Source: a virus. Taken from it: a stretch of 48,392 nt of DNA. The notes under the pieces are model-generated. The model did not search any database. It was not told the DNA's origin and saw nothing but the letters and a program-made list of their open reading frames with translations. The first letter of the stretch is position 1. Each line of letters begins with the position of its first letter. The DNA lies in the IMG/VR virus record IMGVR_UViG_3300044608_002771, positions 1 through 48,392 of that record; one strand, 5' to 3'. The position numbers and the translations under genes are program-made. Below, piece after piece: positions 23,485 to 30,713 of the stretch.

Positions 23485-24467
23485 GACGCAATCCTCCGCT
23501 GGCCGGGAGCGGACTGGACCTGCTCGTCGAGGCCAACCTCGTTGGCTCGATCGTAGCCCGACCAGTATGCGCCGTTGTCGATGTCGGGACCAACCTTCCC
23601 GCCCCGCGACCCCTTGCCACGGTTCGCCCACTTCTTGCGGAGAGCCTCGCCCTCCTCCCGACGCTTCTTCTCGAGCTCGCGGGCCTCCTGGGGGTGCTCG
23701 GCGGCCCACTTCGTGTGCTCCTCTCGCTGGACCCTGGCCCGCTCGGCTCGGTCCGCTCGATCCGCCGCCTGTTTCGCCGACCACCCCTCGCCGTAGAGGA
23801 AGTCGTAGTTGGCGTCGTTCTCCCGATCGATGTAGCTGGACAGAACGAGCGCCGTTCCGGACGAGTATCCGGCCGCGTCCCGGGTCGCCTTGGCCTGGCG
23901 CTCGCGCTCCTCGGCGAGTTTCTCGTTGCGCCGGTTTTCGAGCCGCTCGCACAGGCGATCGAACGCGCCACGACGGAAGCTGTTGGACCAGTTGGAGTGG
24001 AGCTGGCTTGGATCGTTGCCGTTGCGCTCCCGGAGGATCCTCTCGATAGCGTCCCGGAGATAGGTCGCGATGGACTGGGTCAGTCGGACGTTGACCGTCC
24101 GGCCGATGACCACGTGATTGGACGTGACCCGCGTCCTCGTCTGCCCCTTCCTCTTGATCGTGATGTAGGCGCAGCCCGGGAAGTAGAGGCAGAAGTTCAG
24201 GCGGGCGACTGCACCCCAGAGATCCCTCTCCCAGGAACGTGCTCCGCCACGAACCTTCGCCTGCTCGCGCTTCCCGGAGTCGACCCCGCCGCCCCCGGCT
24301 GCAGAGATCTTGGCCATGTCGAGGTTGTAGAGCTCCAGAAGCTCCTGCGCCTTGGCCGCAGCGGCGGTGGCCTCCTCCTCGGTCCCACCCCGCTTCGAGA
24401 GCGTGAGGAGTTTCTCGACCCGGCGGATCGCGGTGAGCTGCTCTTCGGTGAATTCTTGATCGGACAC
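23481..24467 (-). CDS. DUF2786 / DUF7168-type protein
   Basis: A 328-aa protein; GTG 24467 follows GAGGAGGTTCC. Residues 14-54 (IRRVEKLLTLSKRGGTEEEA, then AKAQELLELYNLDMAKI) are the DUF2786 motif. A second part (RDLWGAVARLNFCLYFP, then TSNHVVIGRTVNVRLTQSIATYL) resembles the DUF7168 domain that usually follows it. The C-terminal third is a charged coiled coil (AERARVQREEHTKWAAEHP). Function is unknown, possibly DNA binding. Its leader carries the conserved hairpin and its own promoter. Confidence 0.83.
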   Translation of the reverse strand: MSDQEFTEEQLTAIRRVEKLLTLSKRGGTEEEATAAAAKAQELLELYNLDMAKISAAGGGGVDSGKREQAKVRGGARSWERDLWGAVARLNFCLYFPGCAYITIKRKGQTRTRVTSNHVVIGRTVNVRLTQSIATYLRDAIERILRERNGNDPSQLHSNWSNSFRRGAFDRLCERLENRRNEKLAEERERQAKATRDAAGYSSGTALVLSSYIDRENDANYDFLYGEGWSAKQAADRADRAERARVQREEHTKWAAEHPQEARELEKKRREEGEALRKKWANRGKGSRGGKVGPDIDNGAYWSGYDRANEVGLDEQVQSAPGQRRIAS

Positions 24468-24483
24468 TGGAACCTCCTCTGTC

Positions 24484-24498
24484 GAGCGACGACCGCCC
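24484..24498 (-). promoter_or_regulatory. Conserved 5' leader hairpin
   Basis: GGGCGGTCGTCGCTC (minus strand) folds into a 5-bp stem with one G-U pair, between the promoter and the AGGAGG site of the DUF2786 gene. It is nearly identical to 21420-21434. Confidence 0.55.
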
Positions 24499-24505
24499 AA
24501 GAACT

Positions 24506-24534
24506 CTTCTAGCCGACCCTCACGAGAAGCGAAA
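24506..24534 (-). promoter_or_regulatory. Phage-type promoter for the DUF2786 operon
   Basis: Minus strand -35 TTTCGC (24529-24534), 17-bp spacer, -10 TAGAAG (24506-24511), preceded by AAGAATTCCTC. One of the best matches to the shared pattern. Confidence 0.8.
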
Positions 24535-24557
24535 GAGGAATTCTTGAGCGACGCGGA

Positions 24558-25193
24558 TCAGCCATACATCCCGGGAATCTCGACGCCCTCCAGGGAGCCG
24601 ACAGCCTCCTCGATCGTGGAGTAGATCTCATCGGCCTCGTCGATCTTCGACTGGACTGCCTTGACGGCGATCTCCACAGCCTCCAGGTGATTGGTCATCT
24701 CCTCGACGTTCTCCTCCGGATAGACCGCACGGACCTTCTCGACCCACTCCCGAGCGTTGTGGAGCCACGTGTCGAGCTCTTCCCGGATCGCCGACCCGTG
24801 GGCCGCTGCGTTGGCGAGGCGCACCACCCGACTCTCGCGGCCCCGCTTCTTCCCGGGGCGCAGCTGGACGCCGACGACGATCAGGCAGTCCTCCTCGGTG
24901 GGGAGCTGGACCTGATCCGGATCGGAGGGGATCTCCTCCTGCGCCGGGATCTTCGTCCGGAGGATCCCGGTCAGATCGCTCTCGTCGATCCCCTGGAGGT
25001 TGGAGACGGCGTCTTCGATCGTATACGCGGCGTCCTCCAGAGCGGACGCCTTCTCTCCGCTCTGGAGGCTCTCCGGAAGGTTGTCCTTCCACTCGGTGAG
25101 CTCCTCGCGGATCCCCTCGGCGTCGGAGATCAGGGTCTCGAGCGCCGAGGCCGGCTCGGTGTTGAAGGTCTCGGACTTATAGCGACTGGACAT
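24558..25193 (-). CDS. Acidic helical hypothetical protein
   Basis: A 211-aa acidic protein, ATG 25193. The first 75 residues (ALETLISDAEGIREELTEWKDNLPE, DAAYTIEDAVSNLQGID) and the last 75 (REWVEKVRAVYPEENVEEMTNHLEAVE...AVGSLEGVEIPG) are similar helical repeats. A strand-rich middle with basic residues lies between (CLIVVGVQLRPGKKRGRESRVVRL). The two helical parts look like a duplicated unit. No family recognised. It is a single-gene unit with its own promoter. Confidence 0.6.
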   Translation of the reverse strand: MSSRYKSETFNTEPASALETLISDAEGIREELTEWKDNLPESLQSGEKASALEDAAYTIEDAVSNLQGIDESDLTGILRTKIPAQEEIPSDPDQVQLPTEEDCLIVVGVQLRPGKKRGRESRVVRLANAAAHGSAIREELDTWLHNAREWVEKVRAVYPEENVEEMTNHLEAVEIAVKAVQSKIDEADEIYSTIEEAVGSLEGVEIPGMYG

Positions 25194-25222
25194 GGACGCG
25201 ACTCCTCGTTGAACACCAGCTC

Positions 25223-25251
25223 AGTCTAGGTCCGCACTGATCAGGGCGAAA
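25223..25251 (-). promoter_or_regulatory. Phage-type promoter for the 25193 gene
   Basis: Minus strand -35 TTTCGC (25246-25251), 17-bp spacer, -10 TAGACT (25223-25228), with AGGAATTCGTC before the -35. A 7-bp inverted repeat (TTCCTGG / CCAGGAA, 25258-25277) lies just upstream. Confidence 0.8.
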
Positions 25252-25264
25252 GACGAATTCCTGG

Positions 25265-25564
25265 CTACGCCCAGGAAAGATGAGTGGCGCCGATGAGGCG
25301 ACCTTGCTGGACGACTCTGTAGATGGCGTCCACTCGGAGGCGGTCGTCCCCATAGAGCTCAGAACTCGATCGGGCGACACTGATCGCCCGAGTCGCCTCC
25401 TCGAGAGTCAGAGATCCGCAGTAGCTGGCGTCTACGCCCATAATCGACAGGACGCGAAGGGCACTCGCGGTTGCAAAATTTGTCGATCTCGAGCTCGGGT
25501 GATCCACGAACACCGGACCGTCCGGCGAAGTGCCCAGAGTGGTGGTCGAGAATGTGATGGACAC
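25265..25564 (-). CDS. Hypothetical 99-aa protein
   Basis: GTG 25564 follows a GGGAG site. The product begins MSITFSTTTLGTSPDGPVFVDHP and contains ALRVLSIMGVDASYCGSLTLEEATRAISVARSSSELYG. It is mixed alpha/beta and unrecognised. No promoter is visible in the 68 bases upstream, so it probably depends on readthrough of the hairpin at 25587-25614. Its stop lies within the inverted repeat before the next promoter. Confidence 0.6.
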   Translation of the reverse strand: MSITFSTTTLGTSPDGPVFVDHPSSRSTNFATASALRVLSIMGVDASYCGSLTLEEATRAISVARSSSELYGDDRLRVDAIYRVVQQGRLIGATHLSWA

Positions 25565-25586
25565 GACGGTTCTCCCTTGAAACGTG

Positions 25587-25614
25587 CGGAGCCCCAGGCG
25601 TCGCTGGGGCTCCG
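25587..25614 (-). terminator. GC-rich hairpin after the 26163 gene
   Basis: An 11-bp perfect stem (CGGAGCCCCAG / CTGGGGCTCCG) with a 6-base loop, 18 bases after the stop. There is no U tract. It probably gives partial termination, raising the first gene relative to the next. Confidence 0.65.
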
Positions 25615-25632
25615 GCCAACCCGAACCGAGGC

Positions 25633-26163
25633 TTACTCCGCGACGGCAGGCGCCAGGGTGATGTAGCCACGGCGCAGCGCCTTGCGGATGGTCCGCAGGC
25701 CGCGCTCGTCCCCAACATCGGCGCAGCGCTTGACGAACTCGGAGACCGTGATCCCGGACTCCAGCAAACCGAACCGCTTGGCGGAGGCGGAGCCAGCCCG
25801 GAACTTGGCACCGGAGAGGACGGTGGTGACGGTGATGACGTGGCCCGGAGGGGCCAGCTTGGAGGTGCGGCCGTCGTCGGCCTCGTCGTCACCCTCTTCG
25901 GTGCCGGAGGTGTCGGTGGAAGCGTCGTCGGTCTTGGGGGCCTCGACCAGCGCAGGGACCGGGGCGACCTCGCCAGCGTCGTTGAGGACGAGCTCGTCGC
26001 CGAGGAGCGTGCCAACGAGCTCGTGGAGCTCTTCGACGGGCTTCTTGATCAGGGTGTTGACGGAGTTGGGCCTGAGGCCGAGGTAGGTCTGGATCTTGAT
26101 GACGGTCTCGGCGACTTCGCGACGCGAGGTGGAGGAGGAGAGGTTTGCGAGGAAAGCGGACAT
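25633..26163 (-). CDS. Hypothetical protein with acidic linker, single-gene unit
   Basis: A 176-aa protein; ATG 26163 has CAGGAGGCTCCC. The N-terminal helical part (STSRREVAETVIKIQTYLGLRPNSVNTLIKKPVEELHELVG) is joined by an acidic linker (TSGTEEGDDEADDG) to a C-terminal domain (VTTVLSGAKFRAGSASAKRFGLLES, DERGLRTIRKALRRGYITL). It may bind DNA through the basic C terminus. The promoter, leader hairpin and following terminator suggest high expression. Confidence 0.6.
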   Translation of the reverse strand: MSAFLANLSSSTSRREVAETVIKIQTYLGLRPNSVNTLIKKPVEELHELVGTLLGDELVLNDAGEVAPVPALVEAPKTDDASTDTSGTEEGDDEADDGRTSKLAPPGHVITVTTVLSGAKFRAGSASAKRFGLLESGITVSEFVKRCADVGDERGLRTIRKALRRGYITLAPAVAE

Positions 26164-26184
26164 CGAGGGAGCCTCCTGAGTTAC

Positions 26185-26201
26185 CGGGCGACCACCGCCC
26201 G
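26185..26201 (-). promoter_or_regulatory. Conserved 5' leader hairpin
   Basis: CGGGCGGTGGTCGCCCG (minus strand) gives a 6-bp stem with a 5-base loop, 8 bases before the AGGAGG site. One loop base differs from the other copies and the stem is one pair longer. Confidence 0.6.
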
Positions 26202-26213
26202 CTTGATACACCA

Positions 26214-26242
26214 GTTGTAGCTGGACCGAGACGATCCGAAAA
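26214..26242 (-). promoter_or_regulatory. Phage-type promoter for the 26163 gene
   Basis: Minus strand -35 TTTTCG (26237-26242), 17-bp spacer, -10 TACAAC (26214-26219), with AAGAATTGGTC upstream. A 7-bp inverted repeat AATTCTT / AAGAATT lies just before it. Confidence 0.7.
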
Positions 26243-26278
26243 GACCAATTCTTCGGGACCAGCAAGAATTCCTGGAGA

Positions 26279-26722
26279 TCACCCGAAGATCCTGGCCTCC
26301 ACCCGAGTCCAGTTCCATCCGGACGGACCTCCCTCCCACATGGATCCGGACATCGAGATCAGGGGGTCGTCCAGAGTGAGGGACGCCAGCTCCTTCACGA
26401 CGTAGCCAGGATACAGCCAGAGCTGATCCACTGCGGGACCCCTCCTCAGACCACCCTCGTGGCGACGCCGGATGGCGATCCACACCCGCCCCCCGGCTCG
26501 CGTTCTGCGATCGATCCACGGAATTTGACCCGGCTCGAATTTGATCCGCATCGTGTCCGTGGCCTTGCACTCCACCCACGACTCGGTTCCCGCCAGGACT
26601 CCGTTCAGATCGGGCACGCCGGGGGCGATGCCGCCGGTCTCGATCGGCTGCCAGTGCGCCCGAGGGATCTTGTCCTGGACGATCCGGCGGAGGCCGTCGT
26701 CAGACCGGCGGCGGGTGCTCAC
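26279..26722 (-). CDS. VRR-NUC-like PD-(D/E)xK nuclease
   Basis: A 147-aa protein, GTG start in a GTGA overlap. The motif GVPDLNGVLAGTESWVECKA shows the D...ExK active site of the PD-(D/E)xK fold, and PGQIPWIDRRTRAGGRVWIAI is the following Q-helix and strand. Small stand-alone members of this type act as structure-specific nucleases or Holliday-junction resolvase-like enzymes. It lies next to MazG-like and polymerase genes. The exact substrate is unknown. Confidence 0.8.
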   Translation of the reverse strand: MSTRRRSDDGLRRIVQDKIPRAHWQPIETGGIAPGVPDLNGVLAGTESWVECKATDTMRIKFEPGQIPWIDRRTRAGGRVWIAIRRRHEGGLRRGPAVDQLWLYPGYVVKELASLTLDDPLISMSGSMWEGGPSGWNWTRVEARIFG

Positions 26723-27162
26723 GACACTTCCAGCAGCTGGCTCGCCAGAACCCCAGAGATCTGGCCGTCGGGCGCCACCCATCCCTCGGGCTTCAGGATC
26801 TTCCCGTCCGCCCGCTTCCGGACGAAACCGGACTCGGGATCGATCTTCGCGTCGTTCGCGGCCAGGACGATCCCCCAGACGATGTGCTCCGGGATCCCAT
26901 ACTCCAGGGCGGTCCCGAGAAGGACGACGATGGCGTCGGCGATGCCGTCGGCGATCTTCGGGAGATCACCGCGCTCCAGTGCGGGGAGGAGCTCGTCGCA
27001 CACCTCCTCCCGGATCAACTTCTGCCGCAACTCGACCCGATCCGGAGTCGGAATGCTCGCCGAGGACGGCGTTACGATCCCGCACGCATCGTGGAACCTC
27101 TTCACCCCTCCCATCATGGATTTCATCGCGACCAAGTCAGTCACTTTGGGTTGGTAGATCAT
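26719..27162 (-). CDS. MazG-like NTP pyrophosphohydrolase
   Basis: A 147-aa protein; ATG 27162 overlaps the polymerase stop (ATGA). Residues 45-95 include LRQKLIREEVCDELLPALERGDLPKIADGIADAIVVLLGTALEYG, with the E-x2-E...D-x3-D metal-binding pattern of all-alpha NTP pyrophosphohydrolases. The end VRKRADGKILKPEGWVAPD is typical of phage phosphoribosyl-ATP-pyrophosphatase-like forms. It would convert (d)NTPs to monophosphates. In this setting it could remove dTTP in favour of a modified pyrimidine. Confidence 0.82.
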   Translation of the reverse strand: MIYQPKVTDLVAMKSMMGGVKRFHDACGIVTPSSASIPTPDRVELRQKLIREEVCDELLPALERGDLPKIADGIADAIVVLLGTALEYGIPEHIVWGIVLAANDAKIDPESGFVRKRADGKILKPEGWVAPDGQISGVLASQLLEVS

Positions 27163-29144
27163 GTCGGACAATCCTCCCAGTTATACTTGGCCCGACCCCA
27201 TGTCGGACCATACTCGACATCCACCCGGATCGGGACGACGAGCGGGCTCGTCTCGATCATGATCCGGGATATCTCGTCGCCGACCCGAGGGTCGTCGACG
27301 GAGAAGCAGAGCTCGTCGTGCATCTGCACCATCGGCAGGTGACCTGCCTCGTATGCGACGACCATCGCTCTCTTCGTCTGGCGGGCGGCAGATCCCTGAA
27401 CCGCGCTGTTCATGGCCTTCTGGCAGAAAGCGCGCTCCAGAGCCTTGTTGGGCCAGCGTGCCTCGGCCGCGATTCTCCGCGCGAAAGACCCCTCCCCGCG
27501 AGTTCCCCTCGGCTGCCAGAACGGGAAATGACGACGAGCTCCGTCCAGGAGATTGATGTATCCGCGAGCCATCGCCCGGTTCTTGCAGAAGTTTGTCAGA
27601 CCCTCCACCCACGGAACCTTGGCGTGATACTGTTTCATCAGTGCCTCCGCCGCCTCCATATCCAGGCCCAGGGACGAGGCCAGCTTCCTCAGACCCATCC
27701 CATACATCAGCCCGAGGTTGATGATCTTCGCGCTCGACCGGGCAATCCCCGCCATCTGCGCGACCATCGTGTGAAAGTCGGCCTTGGGGCCGAGCTCGGC
27801 GTAGTATCGGACCGCTGCCTCCGCGCCGTGGATCTTGCACAGATAGGCAAAGTGAACGGCGAGTCGAGGCTCCTGCTGGCTGTAGTCGCTGGAGTTCCAT
27901 CGTGCACTCTCCTCCGACAAGAAACAGTTCCGGATGAGCGGCGCCCACTCCTCGTCCCGAGCGGGCATCTGCTGGAGCGGTGGGCCCGAGTAGCTGAACC
28001 GACTGGTTCGGGCACCACCGTCGTCGTTCCTCAGCGGATGCGCCTCGGCGTGAATCCGGCCTCGGGTCGCGAATCCCATGATGTAGTTGCCGATGAACTT
28101 CTCGGCCATCTCGTCGAGCTTTCGAGACTTCCGGATGAGTCCGCCGATCGGGTGCTCCACAGTCTCCAGGAACTCCTTCACGAAGGATGGCTGCGGAGGA
28201 TTTCGGACCGGGTCCCGACCGCCCGGAGTCATCGGGTAGGATATCCCGTGATGATCGAACAGGCTCGCCAGCGTCTTCGTGGACCTCACGTCCTCGATCG
28301 TCGTCGCGCGTCGGAGTCCGGGAATCTCGATCTGGCGGAGGGTCTCGTCGCGCGTGGCCCGGATCCTAGTCCTGGACCGATCGGCATTGTCGAGGTCGAT
28401 GCGGATTCCCCTCTCCTTCATCTGCACCAAGCACGGCACCAGTCGCATCTCGGTCCGATAGGCGTCCTCCTGCTTCTCCTTCTCGAGCTCCGGCCAGACC
28501 GCCCGGAAGAGATCCAGCGTGGACGACGTGTCCTGCTCGGCGTAGGGTCCGACGTAGCGCGCAGGGAGCTTCCACAACCCATGCTTGTAGGACCCCCTCT
28601 TCTTCGGGATGCCGTGAGCGCGGGCTGCCTCGTTCAGGAGGTGCTCGTCCTTTCCAGAGATCCCCGCTCGCTGACAGCACGAGTCCAGGCTGTAGGAGTC
28701 CCAGTTCTCGTCGATCATGGAGCAGATCGCCTGCGCGTCCTCCATCCGCCGGGGGAACGTCCGGACGCCGCTGGCGCGAAGCCATCCGAGGTCGTAGATG
28801 GAATTGAAGAAGACGACGGTGTTGTTCTCGAACAAGAACTCCACCCACCGAGCGACCTCGTCCACCGGCCGACACTCCGTGTCCGGATGCCGCACTGGCA
28901 CGTAGACCGACCCCCCGGCCCAGCTCATCGAGACTCCACAGAGCCACCCGGCTCCGACGGCCCACCCAGCCCCCATCTCTTCGGCGAGACCCTGGTCGTT
29001 CGTCTCAGTGTCGATGGAGATCAGTTCCCCGCGTGGCCGGGGGAGGGTTGTGGGTGGGGTCCACGACGCCGGAGGAGGCTTGGCGGCCAGCGTCGGGAGG
29101 TCCATCAGGCTGAGCTGCCCGAGAGGAACGGGGCGGGCGGACAC
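27159..29144 (-). CDS. Family A DNA polymerase with 3'-5' exonuclease
   Basis: A 661-aa protein, GTG start. Exonuclease motifs: SIDTE (Asp45, Glu47), FNSIYD (Asn114, Asp118), YAEQD (Tyr201, Asp205). Polymerase motif A is DYSQQEPRL (from Asp420), motif B is RSSAKIINLGLMYG (469-482) and motif C is HDE (609-611). The position equal to E. coli Pol I Phe762 is Leu477. No 5' nuclease domain is present. It is the replicative polymerase. The neighbouring MazG-like gene overlaps by ATGA. Confidence 0.95.
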   Translation of the reverse strand: MSARPVPLGQLSLMDLPTLAAKPPPASWTPPTTLPRPRGELISIDTETNDQGLAEEMGAGWAVGAGWLCGVSMSWAGGSVYVPVRHPDTECRPVDEVARWVEFLFENNTVVFFNSIYDLGWLRASGVRTFPRRMEDAQAICSMIDENWDSYSLDSCCQRAGISGKDEHLLNEAARAHGIPKKRGSYKHGLWKLPARYVGPYAEQDTSSTLDLFRAVWPELEKEKQEDAYRTEMRLVPCLVQMKERGIRIDLDNADRSRTRIRATRDETLRQIEIPGLRRATTIEDVRSTKTLASLFDHHGISYPMTPGGRDPVRNPPQPSFVKEFLETVEHPIGGLIRKSRKLDEMAEKFIGNYIMGFATRGRIHAEAHPLRNDDGGARTSRFSYSGPPLQQMPARDEEWAPLIRNCFLSEESARWNSSDYSQQEPRLAVHFAYLCKIHGAEAAVRYYAELGPKADFHTMVAQMAGIARSSAKIINLGLMYGMGLRKLASSLGLDMEAAEALMKQYHAKVPWVEGLTNFCKNRAMARGYINLLDGARRHFPFWQPRGTRGEGSFARRIAAEARWPNKALERAFCQKAMNSAVQGSAARQTKRAMVVAYEAGHLPMVQMHDELCFSVDDPRVGDEISRIMIETSPLVVPIRVDVEYGPTWGRAKYNWEDCPT

Positions 29145-29145
29145 C

Positions 29146-30057
29146 TCAGCCGATCCTCGTCGGGTCCTCTGGATCCACGTCCGTTCGGTATGGAGTCTTC
29201 GTGTCCGCCCACCGGACGCAGTCGCAGTAGGTCCTGACCAGCTCGCGGAGCTCGTCGTGGGTTCTGTGTTGCACGTTGGAGCCGACGTGCCGAGCCATCT
29301 CCTCGATCGTCTTCCCCTTGATCGTTGTTGTGCACCGAATGAGCGCGAGCGCCGTCGCGTCGTCGATCTCCAGAAGCTTGGCCAGCGCCGTGTTGTCGAA
29401 CGAGTCTGACGGGTGGGGAGGAGCGCTCGGCTCCGGATCCCCGACCACCACGACCGGTATTTTGGTCATGGTCGCGGTTGTTCCCCCCGCGCTGCGGCCC
29501 CCTGTCAGAACTCCTGTCGCCGCAACCGCCGTCGGGAGTCCTCCGCCGGTCCCTCCCCCGGTCCCTCTGCGGATGACGAGTGATCCTCCGCCCAGCGCCG
29601 TCCGGATCTGGACCTCGTGACGGAGATCCCCGATCGACCTCGAGAGAGCACTGATCTCCACTTCGACCGGAACGAGTCCGGAGAAGAACATCCACTGGAT
29701 CGCGTCCCGGGCGAAGGCTGGGACTCCGTCTCGACGGAGCTCGTCCAGGAGGTCCCCAAGCGTCCAGCCGCTGGGGGGCGGTCCGCACGTGCGGAGCCTC
29801 CACCACCGCGCGCCCCACTCGGAGATCCTCGCGCCGGTCGCCGACTCGATCCGCCGAAGATTTTTGACCCGACGCTCCAGATACCAGATCGCCTTCTCGA
29901 TGTCCTGCGTCGACGTGTCGGCGGTCTTCTTGTCGATGCGCCAGAGGTATTTCGTGGCGTTGCCGACGAGGTAGCCCCATCCCATCTGCTCCGCTATCTT
30001 GACGTGCTCCCACCACACGTCCCCACCGTAGTGGGCCGGGTTCCTGATCGCACTCAC
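29146..30057 (-). CDS. DUF3310 protein with long C-terminal extension
   Basis: A 303-aa protein, GTG start in a GTGA overlap. Residues 1-70 are a DUF3310 domain: NPAHYGGDVWWEHVKIAEQMGWGYLVGNATKYLWRIDKK, then DIEKAIWYLERRVKNL. Typical DUF3310 proteins are about 60-150 aa. Here a middle domain (WTLGDLLDELRRDGVPAFARDAIQWMFFSGLVPVEVEI), a Gly/Thr-rich linker and a C-terminal helical region (DNTALAKLLEIDDATALALIRCTTTIKGKTIEEMARHVG) follow. The frame is uninterrupted, so it is a fusion. Function unknown; context is nucleotide metabolism. Confidence 0.75.
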   Translation of the reverse strand: MSAIRNPAHYGGDVWWEHVKIAEQMGWGYLVGNATKYLWRIDKKTADTSTQDIEKAIWYLERRVKNLRRIESATGARISEWGARWWRLRTCGPPPSGWTLGDLLDELRRDGVPAFARDAIQWMFFSGLVPVEVEISALSRSIGDLRHEVQIRTALGGGSLVIRRGTGGGTGGGLPTAVAATGVLTGGRSAGGTTATMTKIPVVVVGDPEPSAPPHPSDSFDNTALAKLLEIDDATALALIRCTTTIKGKTIEEMARHVGSNVQHRTHDELRELVRTYCDCVRWADTKTPYRTDVDPEDPTRIG

Positions 30058-30713
30058 AGCGGGCATGCCTCCTCGAAGTGCCACTCGGTGTATCGTCGGC
30101 GAAGATAGATGCGGATCCTGTCCCGGATGAGGGCCATGTGGGCTGTGGAGACTCCGTCGAACCGGACCTCCCACTCGGCGATGCTCTCGTCGCGACTAGA
30201 CCACGGGTCGGAGTCGTGGAACATCCGGCGCCAGGCGTCCCTGCAACGATCCTCGACATTCTTGCCGAACACGGACCCCATGAGGCGCTCCTGAGCACCC
30301 CACTCCCACATCTCGATGAACTCCGCGATCTTGCAGACGAACTTGACTCCGGGAGGAAGCTTCGCGGGACCAGGGACGCCCCACGGAATGCACATGGAGA
30401 GGCGAGTCTCCTCCTCGAGACGGTTCATCTCCCTGCCAACGGACGGGTTGTCCTTCTTGATCGGGTAGGGAATGTCCCCAGTCCCGACTTCGCCAACGTC
30501 GTGGAACATGAGCTCCACGAGGACGTCCCTCGGAGCATCCGGCCAGATGGCGAGGACGATCCTCATCAACTGCCACGTGTGATCCGCGATGTTCTGCCTC
30601 GTGTGGGACGGCCATGTGTGATACCGAAGGACCTGACCCGCCATCCTCGGGTCCCGACGGAGCTGCATCTCGGGCACAACGGTGCTCGACTGGTGTGGCG
30701 ACATGTCGTTCAC
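30054..30713 (-). CDS. HD-domain 5'-deoxynucleotidase (YfbR-like)
   Basis: A 219-aa protein; GTG 30713 overlaps the previous stop (GTGA), although ATG 30704 is also possible. The YfbR pattern is clear: RYHTWP (His32), ADHTWQL (His45), LMFHDVGEVGTGDIPYPIK with His71, Asp72 and Asp80. Family members remove phosphate from dNMPs. Beside a ThyA homologue it may destroy unwanted dTMP or dCMP and shape the pool for a modified base. An uncharacterised C-terminal 80 residues include YLRRRYTEWHFEEA. Confidence 0.85.
   Translation of the reverse strand: MNDMSPHQSSTVVPEMQLRRDPRMAGQVLRYHTWPSHTRQNIADHTWQLMRIVLAIWPDAPRDVLVELMFHDVGEVGTGDIPYPIKKDNPSVGREMNRLEEETRLSMCIPWGVPGPAKLPPGVKFVCKIAEFIEMWEWGAQERLMGSVFGKNVEDRCRDAWRRMFHDSDPWSSRDESIAEWEVRFDGVSTAHMALIRDRIRIYLRRRYTEWHFEEACPL

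Noticed and set aside
26541-29237. Long plus-strand open frame across the polymerase gene
   Set aside because: Antisense to the complete DNA polymerase with all motifs; low-complexity product and no ribosome site.
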